Below, piece after piece: positions 4,936 to 12,582 of a DNA stretch of 15,260 bases. The DNA comes from Cyanobacteria bacterium UBA11370. GTDB taxonomy: Bacteria > Cyanobacteriota > Cyanobacteriia > Cyanobacteriales > Coleofasciculaceae. The stretch covers positions 1 through 15,260 of the forward strand of contig DNGI01000185.1 of the NCBI GenBank assembly GCA_003486645.1. The letters are read 5' to 3'. Positions within the stretch are counted from its first letter, which is position 1. Every line of letters starts with the position of its first letter. The notes under the pieces were generated by a model, which was not told the DNA's origin, searched no databases, and saw only the letters and a list, made by a program, of their open reading frames with translations. Position numbers and translations under genes: made by a program.

Positions 4936-6390
4936 ATGACAACTGAAATACGACAACATCACAGTCCTCATGGATTAAAAAAAGAATGTCTTCCCTTCGG
5001 AGAAGTCCTCGGTCAATCTATTGCTGTAATTGCACCCATTACTACACCAGCCGCTAATTTAGGCTTAATCTTTGCCCTTTCTGGAAACGGTACTTGGTTG
5101 AGTTTTCTCTTAGGTATGATTGGGCTAATATTTGTCAGTATTAATATTAACCAATTCGCCAGTCGTTCAGCGTCTCCCGGTTCACTCTACACCTACATTG
5201 CTAAAGGTCTTGGTCCTACAGCGGGTGTGATGTGTGGCTGGGGTTTAGTACTAGCTTACTTATTTACAGGAATGTCCGTTTTGTGTGGATTTGCTAACTT
5301 TGGTCAAGTCCTACTCAGTCATATTGGCATCCATACTCACATTTTCACACTGTTAGCGATCGGCGCGGGTATTGCCTGGTATGCAGCTTACAAAGATATC
5401 GAATTATCGGCTAAAACTTTACTATTGATGGAAGGATTAGCGACGGCGTTGATCGTAATTTTGGGACTAATTGTTTGGGCACATAAAGGCTTTGCTATTG
5501 ATACCGCCCAACTAAGTTTACAAGGCACTACCCCAGGCGGTGTGGCGATGGGATTGGTGTTAGTTGTCTTCGGCTTTTCTGGTTTTGAAAGTGCTACTTC
5601 CTTGGGGGATGAAGCTAAAAAACCGCTGTCAACAATTCCCAAAGCCGTAATAGGTAGCACCATTATGACGGGTATCCTTTTTATTGCCATGGCTTATATT
5701 GAGGTGCTGGGTTTTAGTGGTAGTTCTGTTGCCCTCGCTAATCATGAAAACCCTTTAGGTTTTCTAGCACAACAAGCAGGAGTAGGCTTTTTAGGATCGC
5801 TGATTAGTGTGTGTGCGTTATTATCATTCTTTGCCTGTCTTTTGGGAAGTATTAATCCAGCGGCCAGGGTGTTTTTCACGATGGCGCATCACGGTTTATT
5901 TCATGCTTCTTTAGGTGAGGCTCATGAGTCGAATAAAACTCCACATATTGCAGTTACGATGTCATCCCTAATCACATTTTTGATACCCGCGACGATGAAT
6001 GTATTTGGACTCAAACCTTTTGAAAGCATGGCTTATTTAGGAACCATTTGCACTTATGGATTTTTGCTGGTGTACATTCTCGTTTCAATTGCTGCTCCAG
6101 TTTACCTTTATCGACTGAGAAAACTACGGTTAATGGATGTGTTGTTTTCAGTTTTGGGCGTTGGTTTCATGATGATTCCGGTTTTAGGTACTGTAGGGAT
6201 TCCCGGTAACAGTATGTTCCCCGTACCAGAAGCGCCTTACAATACATTTCCTTATTTGTTCTTACTTTACTTAAGTGCGGGTTGTGGATGGTTTATGATT
6301 CAAAGACTGCGTTATCCCAAAATTGTCAGAAGAATGGAACGATCCATTGAAGCAATTCACGTCAGGTATAGTGACACGGGAAATTTTTAA
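4936..6390 (+). CDS. APC-superfamily amino acid/amine permease
   Basis: This 484-aa protein has about twelve membrane segments, as in APC (amino acid-polyamine-organocation) permeases. Family marks are the broken first helix region (GQSIAVIAPITTPAANLG at 26-43), RSASPGSLYTYI (77-88) at the helix 2-3 junction, and FGFSGFESATSLGDEAKKP (212-230), the conserved helix 6 to loop motif. GSINPAARVFFTMAHHGLFH follows in the second half. It would move an amino acid, amine or related small molecule across the plasma membrane by proton or sodium coupling; the substrate is not readable. The ATG at 4936 gives a normal soluble N-terminus of about 20 residues. No strong ribosome-binding site is visible. The second CadD gene follows after 81 bp in the same direction, so co-transcription is plausible. 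Confidence 0.9.
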   Translation: MTTEIRQHHSPHGLKKECLPFGEVLGQSIAVIAPITTPAANLGLIFALSGNGTWLSFLLGMIGLIFVSININQFASRSASPGSLYTYIAKGLGPTAGVMCGWGLVLAYLFTGMSVLCGFANFGQVLLSHIGIHTHIFTLLAIGAGIAWYAAYKDIELSAKTLLLMEGLATALIVILGLIVWAHKGFAIDTAQLSLQGTTPGGVAMGLVLVVFGFSGFESATSLGDEAKKPLSTIPKAVIGSTIMTGILFIAMAYIEVLGFSGSSVALANHENPLGFLAQQAGVGFLGSLISVCALLSFFACLLGSINPAARVFFTMAHHGLFHASLGEAHESNKTPHIAVTMSSLITFLIPATMNVFGLKPFESMAYLGTICTYGFLLVYILVSIAAPVYLYRLRKLRLMDVLFSVLGVGFMMIPVLGTVGIPGNSMFPVPEAPYNTFPYLFLLYLSAGCGWFMIQRLRYPKIVRRMERSIEAIHVRYSDTGNF

Positions 6391-6471
6391 TCGGTTCTAT
6401 TCATTCCTCTAAAAGTAAGGGCAAAACTGGCAATTTTGAATTTCAGAGTATTCAGGATAAAGGACACAAAA

Positions 6472-7173
6472 ATGAGCGGATTAGTCACTGCAATTCCTAC
6501 CGGGATAACAGCGTTCACAGCAACAAACCTCGACGATCTCGTTATCCTCACGATGTTTTTCTCACAGATTAATCATACATTCCGTCGTCGGCATATTGTT
6601 ATCGGTCAGTATTTAGGGTTCAGTGCGCTACTGATAGCTAGTCTTCCTGGTTTTTTTGGGGGATTAATCTTACCCCAGCACTGGATTGGATTACTAGGTT
6701 TAGTCCCAATTGGAATCGGTTTAAGCCGTTTGTTTAATTCAGATACTGATTCGTTGGAAGATGTGGAAGACGAAACCGGGAAATCTAATTCTTCTCCCCT
6801 TACCAGTTTTCTTTCTCCTCAAACTTACGGTGTTGCAGCGATTACAATTGCGAATGGAAGTGACAATATTAGCATTTATGTGCCCTTGTTTGCCAGCAGT
6901 GGTTTAGAACGGTTGCTAGTTATTCTCACCATATTTTTATTGCTAGTTGGAGTGTGGTGTTATATTACTTATAAATTAACGTGCCAGCCTGCGATCGCAG
7001 ATACTCTGACTCGCTACGGCAATACCTTGGTTCCTTTCGTATTAATTGGATTAGGTATTTTTATCATCTTGGAAAGTCAAGCTTTGACTCCACTTGCTCT
7101 CGCCGCAAGCTGTCTGTGTTTAATGGGTTTGATCAAAATGAATGGGCGATTGCTTGAAGTCGAAAAAAATTAA
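6472..7173 (+). CDS. CadD-family (LysE superfamily) cation transporter, copy 2
   Basis: This 233-aa paralogue of the gene at 3646 shares long blocks with it: RRRHIVIGQYLGF (38-50), WIGLLGLVPIGIG (71-83) and RYGNTLVPFVLIGLGIF (181-197). The hallmark TNLDD (18-22) and NGSDNISIY (128-136) are kept. The central polar linker (90-110) is strongly acidic (DTDSLEDVEDE), unlike copy 1. The C-terminus carries an extra hydrophobic segment (about 207-221) followed by a charged tail that copy 1 lacks. I start at ATG 6472, preceded by AAAGGACAC, rather than at TTG 6436, because it matches the paralogue N-terminus exactly. Two copies with different linkers suggest different partners, ions or regulation. The substrate is unassigned. 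Confidence 0.85.
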   Translation: MSGLVTAIPTGITAFTATNLDDLVILTMFFSQINHTFRRRHIVIGQYLGFSALLIASLPGFFGGLILPQHWIGLLGLVPIGIGLSRLFNSDTDSLEDVEDETGKSNSSPLTSFLSPQTYGVAAITIANGSDNISIYVPLFASSGLERLLVILTIFLLLVGVWCYITYKLTCQPAIADTLTRYGNTLVPFVLIGLGIFIILESQALTPLALAASCLCLMGLIKMNGRLLEVEKN

Positions 7174-7600
7174 ACGAACATGACAACAGCCGCTTTTTAG
7201 AGTTAGCTTTCTAAAGCGATAATTCATGGATAAAGTCTGATACAAAAACCTCCCTTTATGTCCTTAATTTCTACCTAACAGCTTCTGAATTTATTTCAAA
7301 AGTTAGAGGTACAGGACTTGATTAATGACTAGACTATTGGATACCTTCAGGGAAATCATTAGCGCGACTTACTCACCATCGAGTGAAAACCCCTAAGTCA
7401 AAATTGAAATTATTTGAATTTCTACCGTAATCCCTGATTTATTGAAGTAGCTAAACGTAGTTATAGATTAGTCAGAGAATAACCCGAATTGAACCCATTT
7501 AATCTCTGACATCGGGCTACAAAACGGACAAAAATACTAACGGGCAATTTAAGCCAGTTGGTAATTCAAAGAACAGGTTAACTTGAAAAGGAGACAACTC
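7174..7600. other. Intergenic region, 427 bp
   Basis: After a terminator-like hairpin (7191-7219) I see no gene, tandem repeat or inverted-repeat element. The sequence is A/T-rich and should contain the promoter of the secreted-protein gene at 7601, but I cannot place -35/-10 boxes with confidence. A strong ribosome-binding site, AAGGAG (7588-7593), lies at its right end. Confidence 0.5.
7191..7219 (+). terminator. Possible terminator after the second CadD gene
   Basis: CGCTTTTTAGA and TCTAAAGCG form an imperfect stem (two unpaired T) 17 bp after the stop at 7173. The trailing sequence is A/T-rich but not a clean U-run, so this is a weak call. Confidence 0.35.
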
Positions 7601-8404
7601 ATGAAGACCTTAAAATCTCTTCTAGTAGTATTGGTAATTCTGGTAAATTTAATCGTGGCTCAACCTTCATGGGCTGATAAACCGAAATTTACTAAAAACC
7701 CAGACTATATAGAAGTGACTCAAGCACTTAACAATCTCTTGACGGCAAAAAAAGCACAAGCTCAAGCCGATCAAGTAGACACTTCTACACCTGAAGAAAC
7801 TCAAAATAAAATTGCTGAATTAGAGTTTCAGAAATACACATTAGAGACAGGCATAAACTGGGGGCAATGCCAAAATCAAACAGGGAAAACGTTAGCGGTT
7901 TATGGTCCAAAACCAGACTTTGACGATGATGATTACAACTATCCCTACGACAATGCCCTGTATTTTTTAGCGAATGGTCAGACAACGAAAAACAAATGGG
8001 ATTGTGATGGAGTATATCTCCCCAGTGAAGCAAAAGTAGCAGGCATCAATGCTGATCAAAAAGAGCAACAATTAACTGAACCTGTTGCTGTTAAAATAGT
8101 AGATGGAACTCAGTTAGTGATTAAGACAAATCCAGAAACTGCCGCCGTTGAATTCAGTATTCCTCCAGCACACATCTTTAAAGTCGGTGAGGCGAACTGG
8201 TTTATCCCCAATGTATCCCAGGCAGTGATCGATACACGAGTTGCCAATGCGCCTGTTGCCAAGATATCTAATGTAAATCCGTTAGTCGGAATGAAAAATT
8301 CAGCGCAACAAGACACAGCTAAATCCCAAATTGCTCCTAAAACACAACCTCAAGCTGAGTCACAGCAAACGTCACCAAAATCTAGCTATCTCAAGAAAGT
8401 CTGA
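7601..8404 (+). CDS. Exported protein with Asp-rich loop, function unknown
   Basis: This 267-aa protein has a clear Sec signal peptide: basic MKTLK, a hydrophobic core to about residue 20, and likely cleavage after QPSWA (25). The mature part starts with an Ala/Gln/Lys helical region (36-80). A compact segment follows with NWGQCQNQTGKTLAVYGP (86-103), the acidic stretch DFDDDDYNYPYDN (106-118) and KWDCDGVYLP (132-141). The two Cys (90, 135) could form a disulfide outside the cytoplasm, and the Asp run could bind a divalent cation; both are inference. The tail (235-267) is low-complexity Gln/Ser/Lys/Pro. The start at ATG 7601 is decided by a perfect AAGGAG seven bases upstream; the in-frame TTG at 7583 would lie before that site. 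I do not recognise the family. Confidence 0.8.
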   Translation: MKTLKSLLVVLVILVNLIVAQPSWADKPKFTKNPDYIEVTQALNNLLTAKKAQAQADQVDTSTPEETQNKIAELEFQKYTLETGINWGQCQNQTGKTLAVYGPKPDFDDDDYNYPYDNALYFLANGQTTKNKWDCDGVYLPSEAKVAGINADQKEQQLTEPVAVKIVDGTQLVIKTNPETAAVEFSIPPAHIFKVGEANWFIPNVSQAVIDTRVANAPVAKISNVNPLVGMKNSAQQDTAKSQIAPKTQPQAESQQTSPKSSYLKKV

Positions 8405-8486
8405 ACGGCTTAATCAGTAAAAGCTGATCAGGGCAAATTGCTGGGAAAGTTACAGCAGTTTTCAACACTAATCTAGTTAGGGGAAA

Positions 8487-8545
8487 GGTTAAAGGTTAAA
8501 GACGTTTAATGACAGCCTTTCTCCCTTCCCCTCTCCCCTTTAACC
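8487..8545. repeat. Inverted repeat upstream of the DUF202 gene
   Basis: GGTTAAAGG (8487-8495) pairs perfectly with CCTTTAACC (8537-8545) across a loop that contains a C/T-rich tract. A partial direct repeat, GGTTAAAG, follows the left arm. It lies 57 bp before the ATG at 8602, in the presumed leader. Its role is unknown. Confidence 0.4.
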
Positions 8546-8601
8546 CAGTAGTATTGCAATTTTTCTTTGTACAGTTGAACATAAAATTAAGGGTGTTATT
8601 C

Positions 8602-9066
8602 ATGCAGTTACTGTTTAAATCCACAGAAGTGGATACACAACCGACAGACGTAGAAACCAAGCCTGCACAAGTCCATAAAAAGCAGCAAATACGACGCAAT
8701 TCTTCGCGTGTGCGGGATCATTTAGCGAACGAACGTACCTACTTAGCATGGATGCGAACTGCGATCGCACTCATGGGTTTTGGCGTTGTCATTGTGCGCC
8801 TACGCCACTTTCAACCACCCCTTTTACCCCATCCTGGTACAGGCTGGAAATTGGGTTTAATCTTCTCTCTAGTTGGTTTAGTAACAGTGTTACTCTCAAC
8901 CCAACACTACTTTGCTGTTCGCCACGATATCGATGCGGATACTTACGAACCACCAGATCGCTGGGTAATCCTATTTAGCCTTGCTATAGCCCTTCTAGGA
9001 GCAGGGGTAATCTATTTTGTCTTTACAGCCCCCCTTAATCCCTTGAGTAACGTTGTATTTGAATGA
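8602..9066 (+). CDS. DUF202 (YidH-type) membrane protein
   Basis: This 154-aa protein carries the DUF202 signature RDHLANERTYLAWMRT (38-53), which runs straight into the first membrane helix (54-66). Two further helices follow at about 84-99 and 121-141. The N-terminal 37 residues are polar and basic. Proteins of this domain are small inner-membrane proteins of unknown function, related in sequence to the SPX-associated and YidH/YidG families. I chose ATG 8602 because TAAGGG precedes it at usable spacing and the longer frame from TTG 8509 would begin with an unlikely hydrophobic Phe/Pro stretch over a repeat. It lies 197 bp after the secreted-protein gene, same strand. Confidence 0.85.
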   Translation: MQLLFKSTEVDTQPTDVETKPAQVHKKQQIRRNSSRVRDHLANERTYLAWMRTAIALMGFGVVIVRLRHFQPPLLPHPGTGWKLGLIFSLVGLVTVLLSTQHYFAVRHDIDADTYEPPDRWVILFSLAIALLGAGVIYFVFTAPLNPLSNVVFE

Positions 9067-9132
9067 CTGAAGTTTTGTTGGTAGTTAGTCATTATTTGTT
9101 CTTTGTGTTATTTCTAAATTTAAAATTATTAA

Positions 9133-9465
9133 CTTTGTTCAGATAATGAAGGACAACCTCCCATACTTCAAGAAGCGATCGCCGCTGGCAAAGGAATCGT
9201 TGCTTACGATAATCCGGGTTCCCGTGAAGTCTTTCATGAATGGTCAAATCAATGGCCTTATACTCATCTGGTTCCGATTGGAGATCGGTTAGCTGCTAGT
9301 CAGGCAATTCTCAATTTAGCTCATTCTTTTCGGTCTAATCCTAAACCGTTATTATCGCCACAACTGACCAATCCAATTGATATAATTCATCAGTATGAGT
9401 TAATGCTCAAACGATTGAGAGTTCAACCCGTATCTGAACCCCAATTAGATACTGTTTCAGGATAA
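9133..9465 (+). pseudogene. GT4 glycosyltransferase, 3' remnant
   Basis: From 9133 a frame without a start codon reads LCSDNEGQPPILQEAIAAG, then KGIVAYDNPGSREVF, continuing to TAA 9463-9465 (110 codons). This is the C-terminal nucleotide-sugar-binding end of a GT-B fold glycosyltransferase. It has the EX7E motif (E-GQPPILQ-E) followed by the AAGK-IVA-D-PG-REV pattern typical of family GT4. An in-frame TAA at 9130-9132 and unrelated A/T-rich DNA precede it, so the N-terminal donor/acceptor half is gone. The PAP2 gene starts 13 bp further on, so the two were probably once an operon in envelope glycolipid or polysaccharide synthesis. The reading frame has not yet collected stops, which suggests a recent deletion. 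Confidence 0.75.
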
Positions 9466-9478
9466 TAGTGATTAGTTA

Positions 9479-10216
9479 ATGTTTAAATCAAATCTATTAC
9501 CGCTTTTTCAAGGCTTTCTCGGCTTTCTCAAGCAAATACTCATAACTCGTTGGCGTTCTCTATTGACGCTGTTAATTGGAGTCTATTTACCTTTACAAAT
9601 CTTTGAAGAGTTGGCAGTGGTGATAGCAAAAAATGAAGGTAGTTTCCCTTGGGATGAGCCTATCATGTTAGCAATTCATCAGACTGCACAGCCACAACTC
9701 GATGTTTTTGCCGCTACATTTACTCAGTTAGGAATCTATTGGGGTGTGGCTCCAATTGCTACTATCATAGGACTAATATTGTTGAGACAACAGCAATGGC
9801 GATCGCTTGCTTATTTAGTCACCACTCTACTAGGAAGCAGCCTCATTAATCGCACAGCAAAAGTTTTATTACATCGAGTGCGTCCCCACCTGTGGGAATC
9901 CTTCTATCCGCCAGCACCGGATTACGCCTTTCCCAGTGGTCATGCGATGTCAAGTATGACTTTAGTTGCAGCTTTAATAATTTTAACCTGGGGAAGTCGT
10001 TGGTGTTGGACAGTTCTCATTTTGGGGAGCTTATTTGTGTTAGGAATTGGATGGACGCGGCTTTATTTAGGAGTTCACTATCCGAGTGATATTCTCGCAG
10101 GTTGGTTAGTTGCAGTAGCCTGGGTAATTGGAGTTAGTTTGTTAATCCAACCGCATTTACCTAAAGCAATTTCTGTAGCTAACGAGGAAACTTTAAATAC
10201 AACAGCAAACATTTAA
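9479..10216 (+). CDS. PAP2-family membrane phosphatase
   Basis: This 245-aa integral membrane protein carries all three phosphatidic-acid-phosphatase type 2 motifs: KVLLHRVRP (128-136, pattern KX6RP), FPSGHAMSS (151-159, PSGH) and TRLYLGVHYPSD (193-204, here T-R-X5-H-X3-D where S-R is more usual). Catalytic His155 and His200 with Asp204 are present. About six hydrophobic segments surround them. Such enzymes remove phosphate from lipid phosphates, including phosphatidate, undecaprenyl pyrophosphate or related carriers, on the outer face of the membrane. It follows the glycosyltransferase remnant by 13 bp. There is no good ribosome-binding site just before the ATG, so it may once have relied on translational coupling. 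Convergent with the SPFH gene across a mini-element. Confidence 0.9.
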   Translation: MFKSNLLPLFQGFLGFLKQILITRWRSLLTLLIGVYLPLQIFEELAVVIAKNEGSFPWDEPIMLAIHQTAQPQLDVFAATFTQLGIYWGVAPIATIIGLILLRQQQWRSLAYLVTTLLGSSLINRTAKVLLHRVRPHLWESFYPPAPDYAFPSGHAMSSMTLVAALIILTWGSRWCWTVLILGSLFVLGIGWTRLYLGVHYPSDILAGWLVAVAWVIGVSLLIQPHLPKAISVANEETLNTTANI

Positions 10217-10265
10217 GTAATTGATATAGCATTTTCATTGAGATAGTTTCAAGGCTGATGAGCTT

Positions 10266-10384
10266 ATACCAGATCCGAATCATATACCCCCTTTAATCGC
10301 CGTTGCCAGAATCATGTAGAGACGTTGCAATGCAACGTCTCTACCATGGGGTGTAGAAAGGGTTTTATATATCGGATTTGGTAT
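10266..10384. mobile_element. 119-bp MITE, copy 2, abutting the SPFH stop codon
   Basis: Same length and parts as copy 1: a 50-bp arm (10266-10315), an identical 29-base palindrome (10316-10344) and a 40-bp arm (10345-10384), in opposite orientation to copy 1. The 50-bp arms of the two copies share the ATACCCCCTTTAA block, while the outer repeats have drifted (ATACCAGATCCGA versus ATACCAAATCCGG). The right end is 2 bp from the TAG of the minus-strand SPFH gene, between that gene and the convergent PAP2 gene. The palindrome could act as a bidirectional transcription terminator here. Confidence 0.8.
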
Positions 10385-10386
10385 TA

Positions 10387-11217
10387 CTACTTTTCGTCAA
10401 CTTTGACAAATTTTTTCAAATCCAATAAGGTTTTCCCCCCTTCCCCAATCACTACGGGTAGGTTCCCATTCCATTTTTCTATCGCTTGCTTTTGCAGTAT
10501 TTTTGGAGTTAACGTTTCACTCAATAACCGCTGCGCTTCCGCTTCACCTTTGGCTAAATTGACCTTGGCTTCTGCTTCTTTTGATGCCTTTCGTGCTATA
10601 AATTCTGCCCGTTTTGCTTCTTGTTCAGCAATCTGTTTCGTCTCTACCGCTTCATTAAAACGCTGTGAAAAATGGACGTGTACTAGAGAGATATCATCCA
10701 CCTGAATATGATAGTTAGCTAATCGACTTGTTAATGAATCATCTACACCAATTTTTACTTCTCCTCGTTTGGTAATGATTTCTTCAGCCGTGTACTTAGC
10801 GATTACTGCTTTTAAGACTTCTTCAACCGCTGGGTTTATAATTCGCTCAACTATATTGTTTTCATCCCCAATTTCTTGAAAAATCTTATTCGTTTCTTCG
10901 GGAATAATATGCCAGTTGAGAGCCACATCCGTAAACACATCCTGAAGATCTTTTGAGGAAGCTTCCGTCGATATTTCCTGCTTTTGGACTCGGACACTCA
11001 ATTTTTTTACAGTATTAACAATAGGAATAATGACATGAATTCCTTCTCCTAATACCCGGTCTTGCACTTTTCCAAATAGCATCAACACGCCTCGTTCCCC
11101 AGCGTTGACCAGTGTAAAAGGCATGAAGATAATAAAGAGAAGTAAAAAAATTAGGGTGAGCCGAATAGCTTTGTAAAGCGCTTTATTTTTTTTCATGCCT
11201 GATTTGAAACTAACCAT
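10387..11217 (-). CDS. SPFH/prohibitin-type (band 7) membrane protein
   Basis: This 276-aa protein has one N-terminal membrane anchor (about 17-37, after a basic start). The SPFH/band-7 domain covers about 38-190 (AGERGVLMLFGKVQDRVLGEGIHVIIPIV in pieces; AVIAKYTAEEIITKR at 137-151). A long Ala/Glu/Lys coiled coil follows (about 192-235, ETKQIAEQEAKRAEF, EAEAKVNLAKGEAEAQR), as in prohibitins. Such proteins form ring-like scaffolds in the membrane and often control membrane proteases or microdomains. It is the last gene of a minus-strand operon, 8 bp after the DUF1634 gene. ATG 11217 is chosen; an ATG seven codons in is possible because neither has a clear Shine-Dalgarno sequence. The 119-bp mini-element sits just past the stop. 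Confidence 0.9.
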   Translation of the reverse strand: MVSFKSGMKKNKALYKAIRLTLIFLLLFIIFMPFTLVNAGERGVLMLFGKVQDRVLGEGIHVIIPIVNTVKKLSVRVQKQEISTEASSKDLQDVFTDVALNWHIIPEETNKIFQEIGDENNIVERIINPAVEEVLKAVIAKYTAEEIITKRGEVKIGVDDSLTSRLANYHIQVDDISLVHVHFSQRFNEAVETKQIAEQEAKRAEFIARKASKEAEAKVNLAKGEAEAQRLLSETLTPKILQKQAIEKWNGNLPVVIGEGGKTLLDLKKFVKVDEK

Positions 11218-11225
11218 GCAAAATG

Positions 11226-11738
11226 TTAATAATACGCTCCAATAAAGCTGTAAATCAACCCGGAGAGTACGATCAAGGTCAAAATAATATAACTAAAATC
11301 TCGTTCCCTAATAAATGCTAATACGGAAAATGCAACGCGAACAATTGGAGTCGCAATCAGCAGAAGAATTCCCAGTTGAATAATACCACGACGTTGCCCC
11401 GATAAAATCGCCGTCACTACACCACCTGGAGAACGAAATACCGCTGGTTCTCCTTGAAAAATGTGGTAATTAGCAGGTTCTGTACCGTGACGAATTAAAT
11501 AGAGAACTCCACCTATAAAGACGATTGCACTAGAAAGCAGAACCCCATATTTTAGGATGTTACCAAGCCAATGCTCAAGTCGCTGCTCACTCGGTAGTTT
11601 TGTGAAGTTCTGATTACTTTCAACCGGATTATCCTCATACAAATTTGCGATCGCACTCACTTCAAGTTCCGAAGGAATAACTTCATTCACCCTAGATAGA
11701 ACAGAAGAATCCTGCTGATTAACATTGACTTCATACAT
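11226..11738 (-). CDS. DUF1634 membrane protein, partner of TauE/SafE
   Basis: This 170-aa protein has an N-terminal polar extension of about 50 residues (MYEVNVNQQD to KLPSEQR), then three membrane helices at about 62-82, 118-141 and 149-168. Between the first two is the conserved-type stretch YHIFQGEPAVFRSPGGVVTAIL and the loop SGQRRGIIQLG. DUF1634 proteins are usually encoded right next to TauE/SafE permeases, and here the stop-start distance to the upstream TauE/SafE gene is 1 bp, which supports a two-component transporter. The N-terminal extension is longer than the core domain needs and could be a cytoplasmic interaction tail. The function is inferred from the neighbour only. Confidence 0.85.
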   Translation of the reverse strand: MYEVNVNQQDSSVLSRVNEVIPSELEVSAIANLYEDNPVESNQNFTKLPSEQRLEHWLGNILKYGVLLSSAIVFIGGVLYLIRHGTEPANYHIFQGEPAVFRSPGGVVTAILSGQRRGIIQLGILLLIATPIVRVAFSVLAFIRERDFSYIILTLIVLSGLIYSFIGAYY

Positions 11739-11739
11739 C

Positions 11740-12582
11740 CTAAAATCCCCCAGCTAAACTGTTGTAAACCATCTTAAAAGCCATAAGTACGAGTACCAAA
11801 CTAAAAATAATTCTTAAAATTGGAGTTCTCGCTCCCACCAGAACTTTTGCACCTAATAACGCGCCTGGTAATACCCCTAACATTACAGGCATTGATAGTC
11901 CTGGATCGATGTAACCTCGTGCTAAATAAACCCCTGCTGATGCTGCCGCTGTTACTCCAATCATAAAATTACTCGTAGTCGTAGAAACTTTGAACGGCAG
12001 ACGCATTGCTTGATCCATTGCCAGTACTTTAAACGCTCCCGAACCAATACCGAGTAACCCCGAAAGTATGCCTGCTATAATCATGACACTAAACCCAATT
12101 GGAACAGAACGAGCTTGGTAAGACATTACTCCATCCGGAGTTGGGTATGTTCCATTAAGTCTGAAATGATTAACTAAAGGATCAGGTGACTCACTTTTTG
12201 GCTGTTCAGGTCGAGGTTGTCCTGAGAGATAGGCTGAATAAAGTAGAACCAGCGAAAGCACAACAGTAAGTGCTTTAACTGAAACAAACGTAGCAATTAA
12301 AGCTCCTAGAATCGCGCCAATTGTTGTGGCTACTTCTAGAAACATACCAATTCGGAGATTAGTATAACCTTCCTTAATGTAAGCCGATGCTGCTCCACAA
12401 GATGTAGCAATTACTGATACTAAGGATGCTCCAACCGCATAGCGGATATCCACTCCAAATACTCCAGTTAAGAGGGGGACGATCACAACTCCACCGCCTA
12501 ACCCAGTCAGCGATCCTAAAAAGCCAGCGGTAAAGGAACCAATCCAAAGGAGTAGTGAAAATTCTAGAATGTTCAAGGTCAA
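11740..12582 (-). CDS. TauE/SafE-family sulfite/anion exporter
   Basis: This 280-aa membrane protein has two homologous halves. The first carries GFLGSLTGLGGGVVIVPLL (20-38) and the second GILSGLLGIGSGAFKVLAM (171-189), the duplicated glycine-rich signature of the TauE/SafE family. Each half continues with helices containing small-residue motifs (GASLVSVIATSCGAA at 51-65; STTTSNFMIGVTAAASAG at 200-217). A polar insert (121-160) separates the halves. Family members export sulfite, sulfoacetate and other organosulfonates or related anions; the substrate here is unknown. It is the first gene of a tight minus-strand operon with DUF1634 and SPFH genes. The 382-bp upstream gap must hold its promoter. 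ATG 12582 gives a normal start directly before the first helix. Confidence 0.88.
   Translation of the reverse strand: MTLNILEFSLLLWIGSFTAGFLGSLTGLGGGVVIVPLLTGVFGVDIRYAVGASLVSVIATSCGAASAYIKEGYTNLRIGMFLEVATTIGAILGALIATFVSVKALTVVLSLVLLYSAYLSGQPRPEQPKSESPDPLVNHFRLNGTYPTPDGVMSYQARSVPIGFSVMIIAGILSGLLGIGSGAFKVLAMDQAMRLPFKVSTTTSNFMIGVTAAASAGVYLARGYIDPGLSMPVMLGVLPGALLGAKVLVGARTPILRIIFSLVLVLMAFKMVYNSLAGGF

Noticed and set aside
5388..5690. 100-aa minus-strand frame inside the APC permease
   Set aside because: It is antisense to the conserved FGFSGFESATSLGDEAKKP region and shows no independent coding signs.
3646..7173. Composite transposon formed by the two CadD-type genes as flanking repeats
   Set aside because: The paralogues are diverged well beyond insertion-sequence copies, no transposase is present and the repeats encode transporters; an old duplication explains them better.
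8509..8601. Extended N-terminus of the DUF202 protein from TTG 8509
   Set aside because: The extra 31 residues lie over a C/T-rich inverted repeat and would place an implausible hydrophobic stretch ahead of the conserved domain; ATG 8602 has a usable ribosome-binding site.
10325..10705. 126-aa plus-strand frame across copy 2 of the mini-element
   Set aside because: It starts inside the element palindrome and runs antisense through the SPFH coiled coil; Ser/Ala/Phe-rich composition is the reverse-strand image of that coil.
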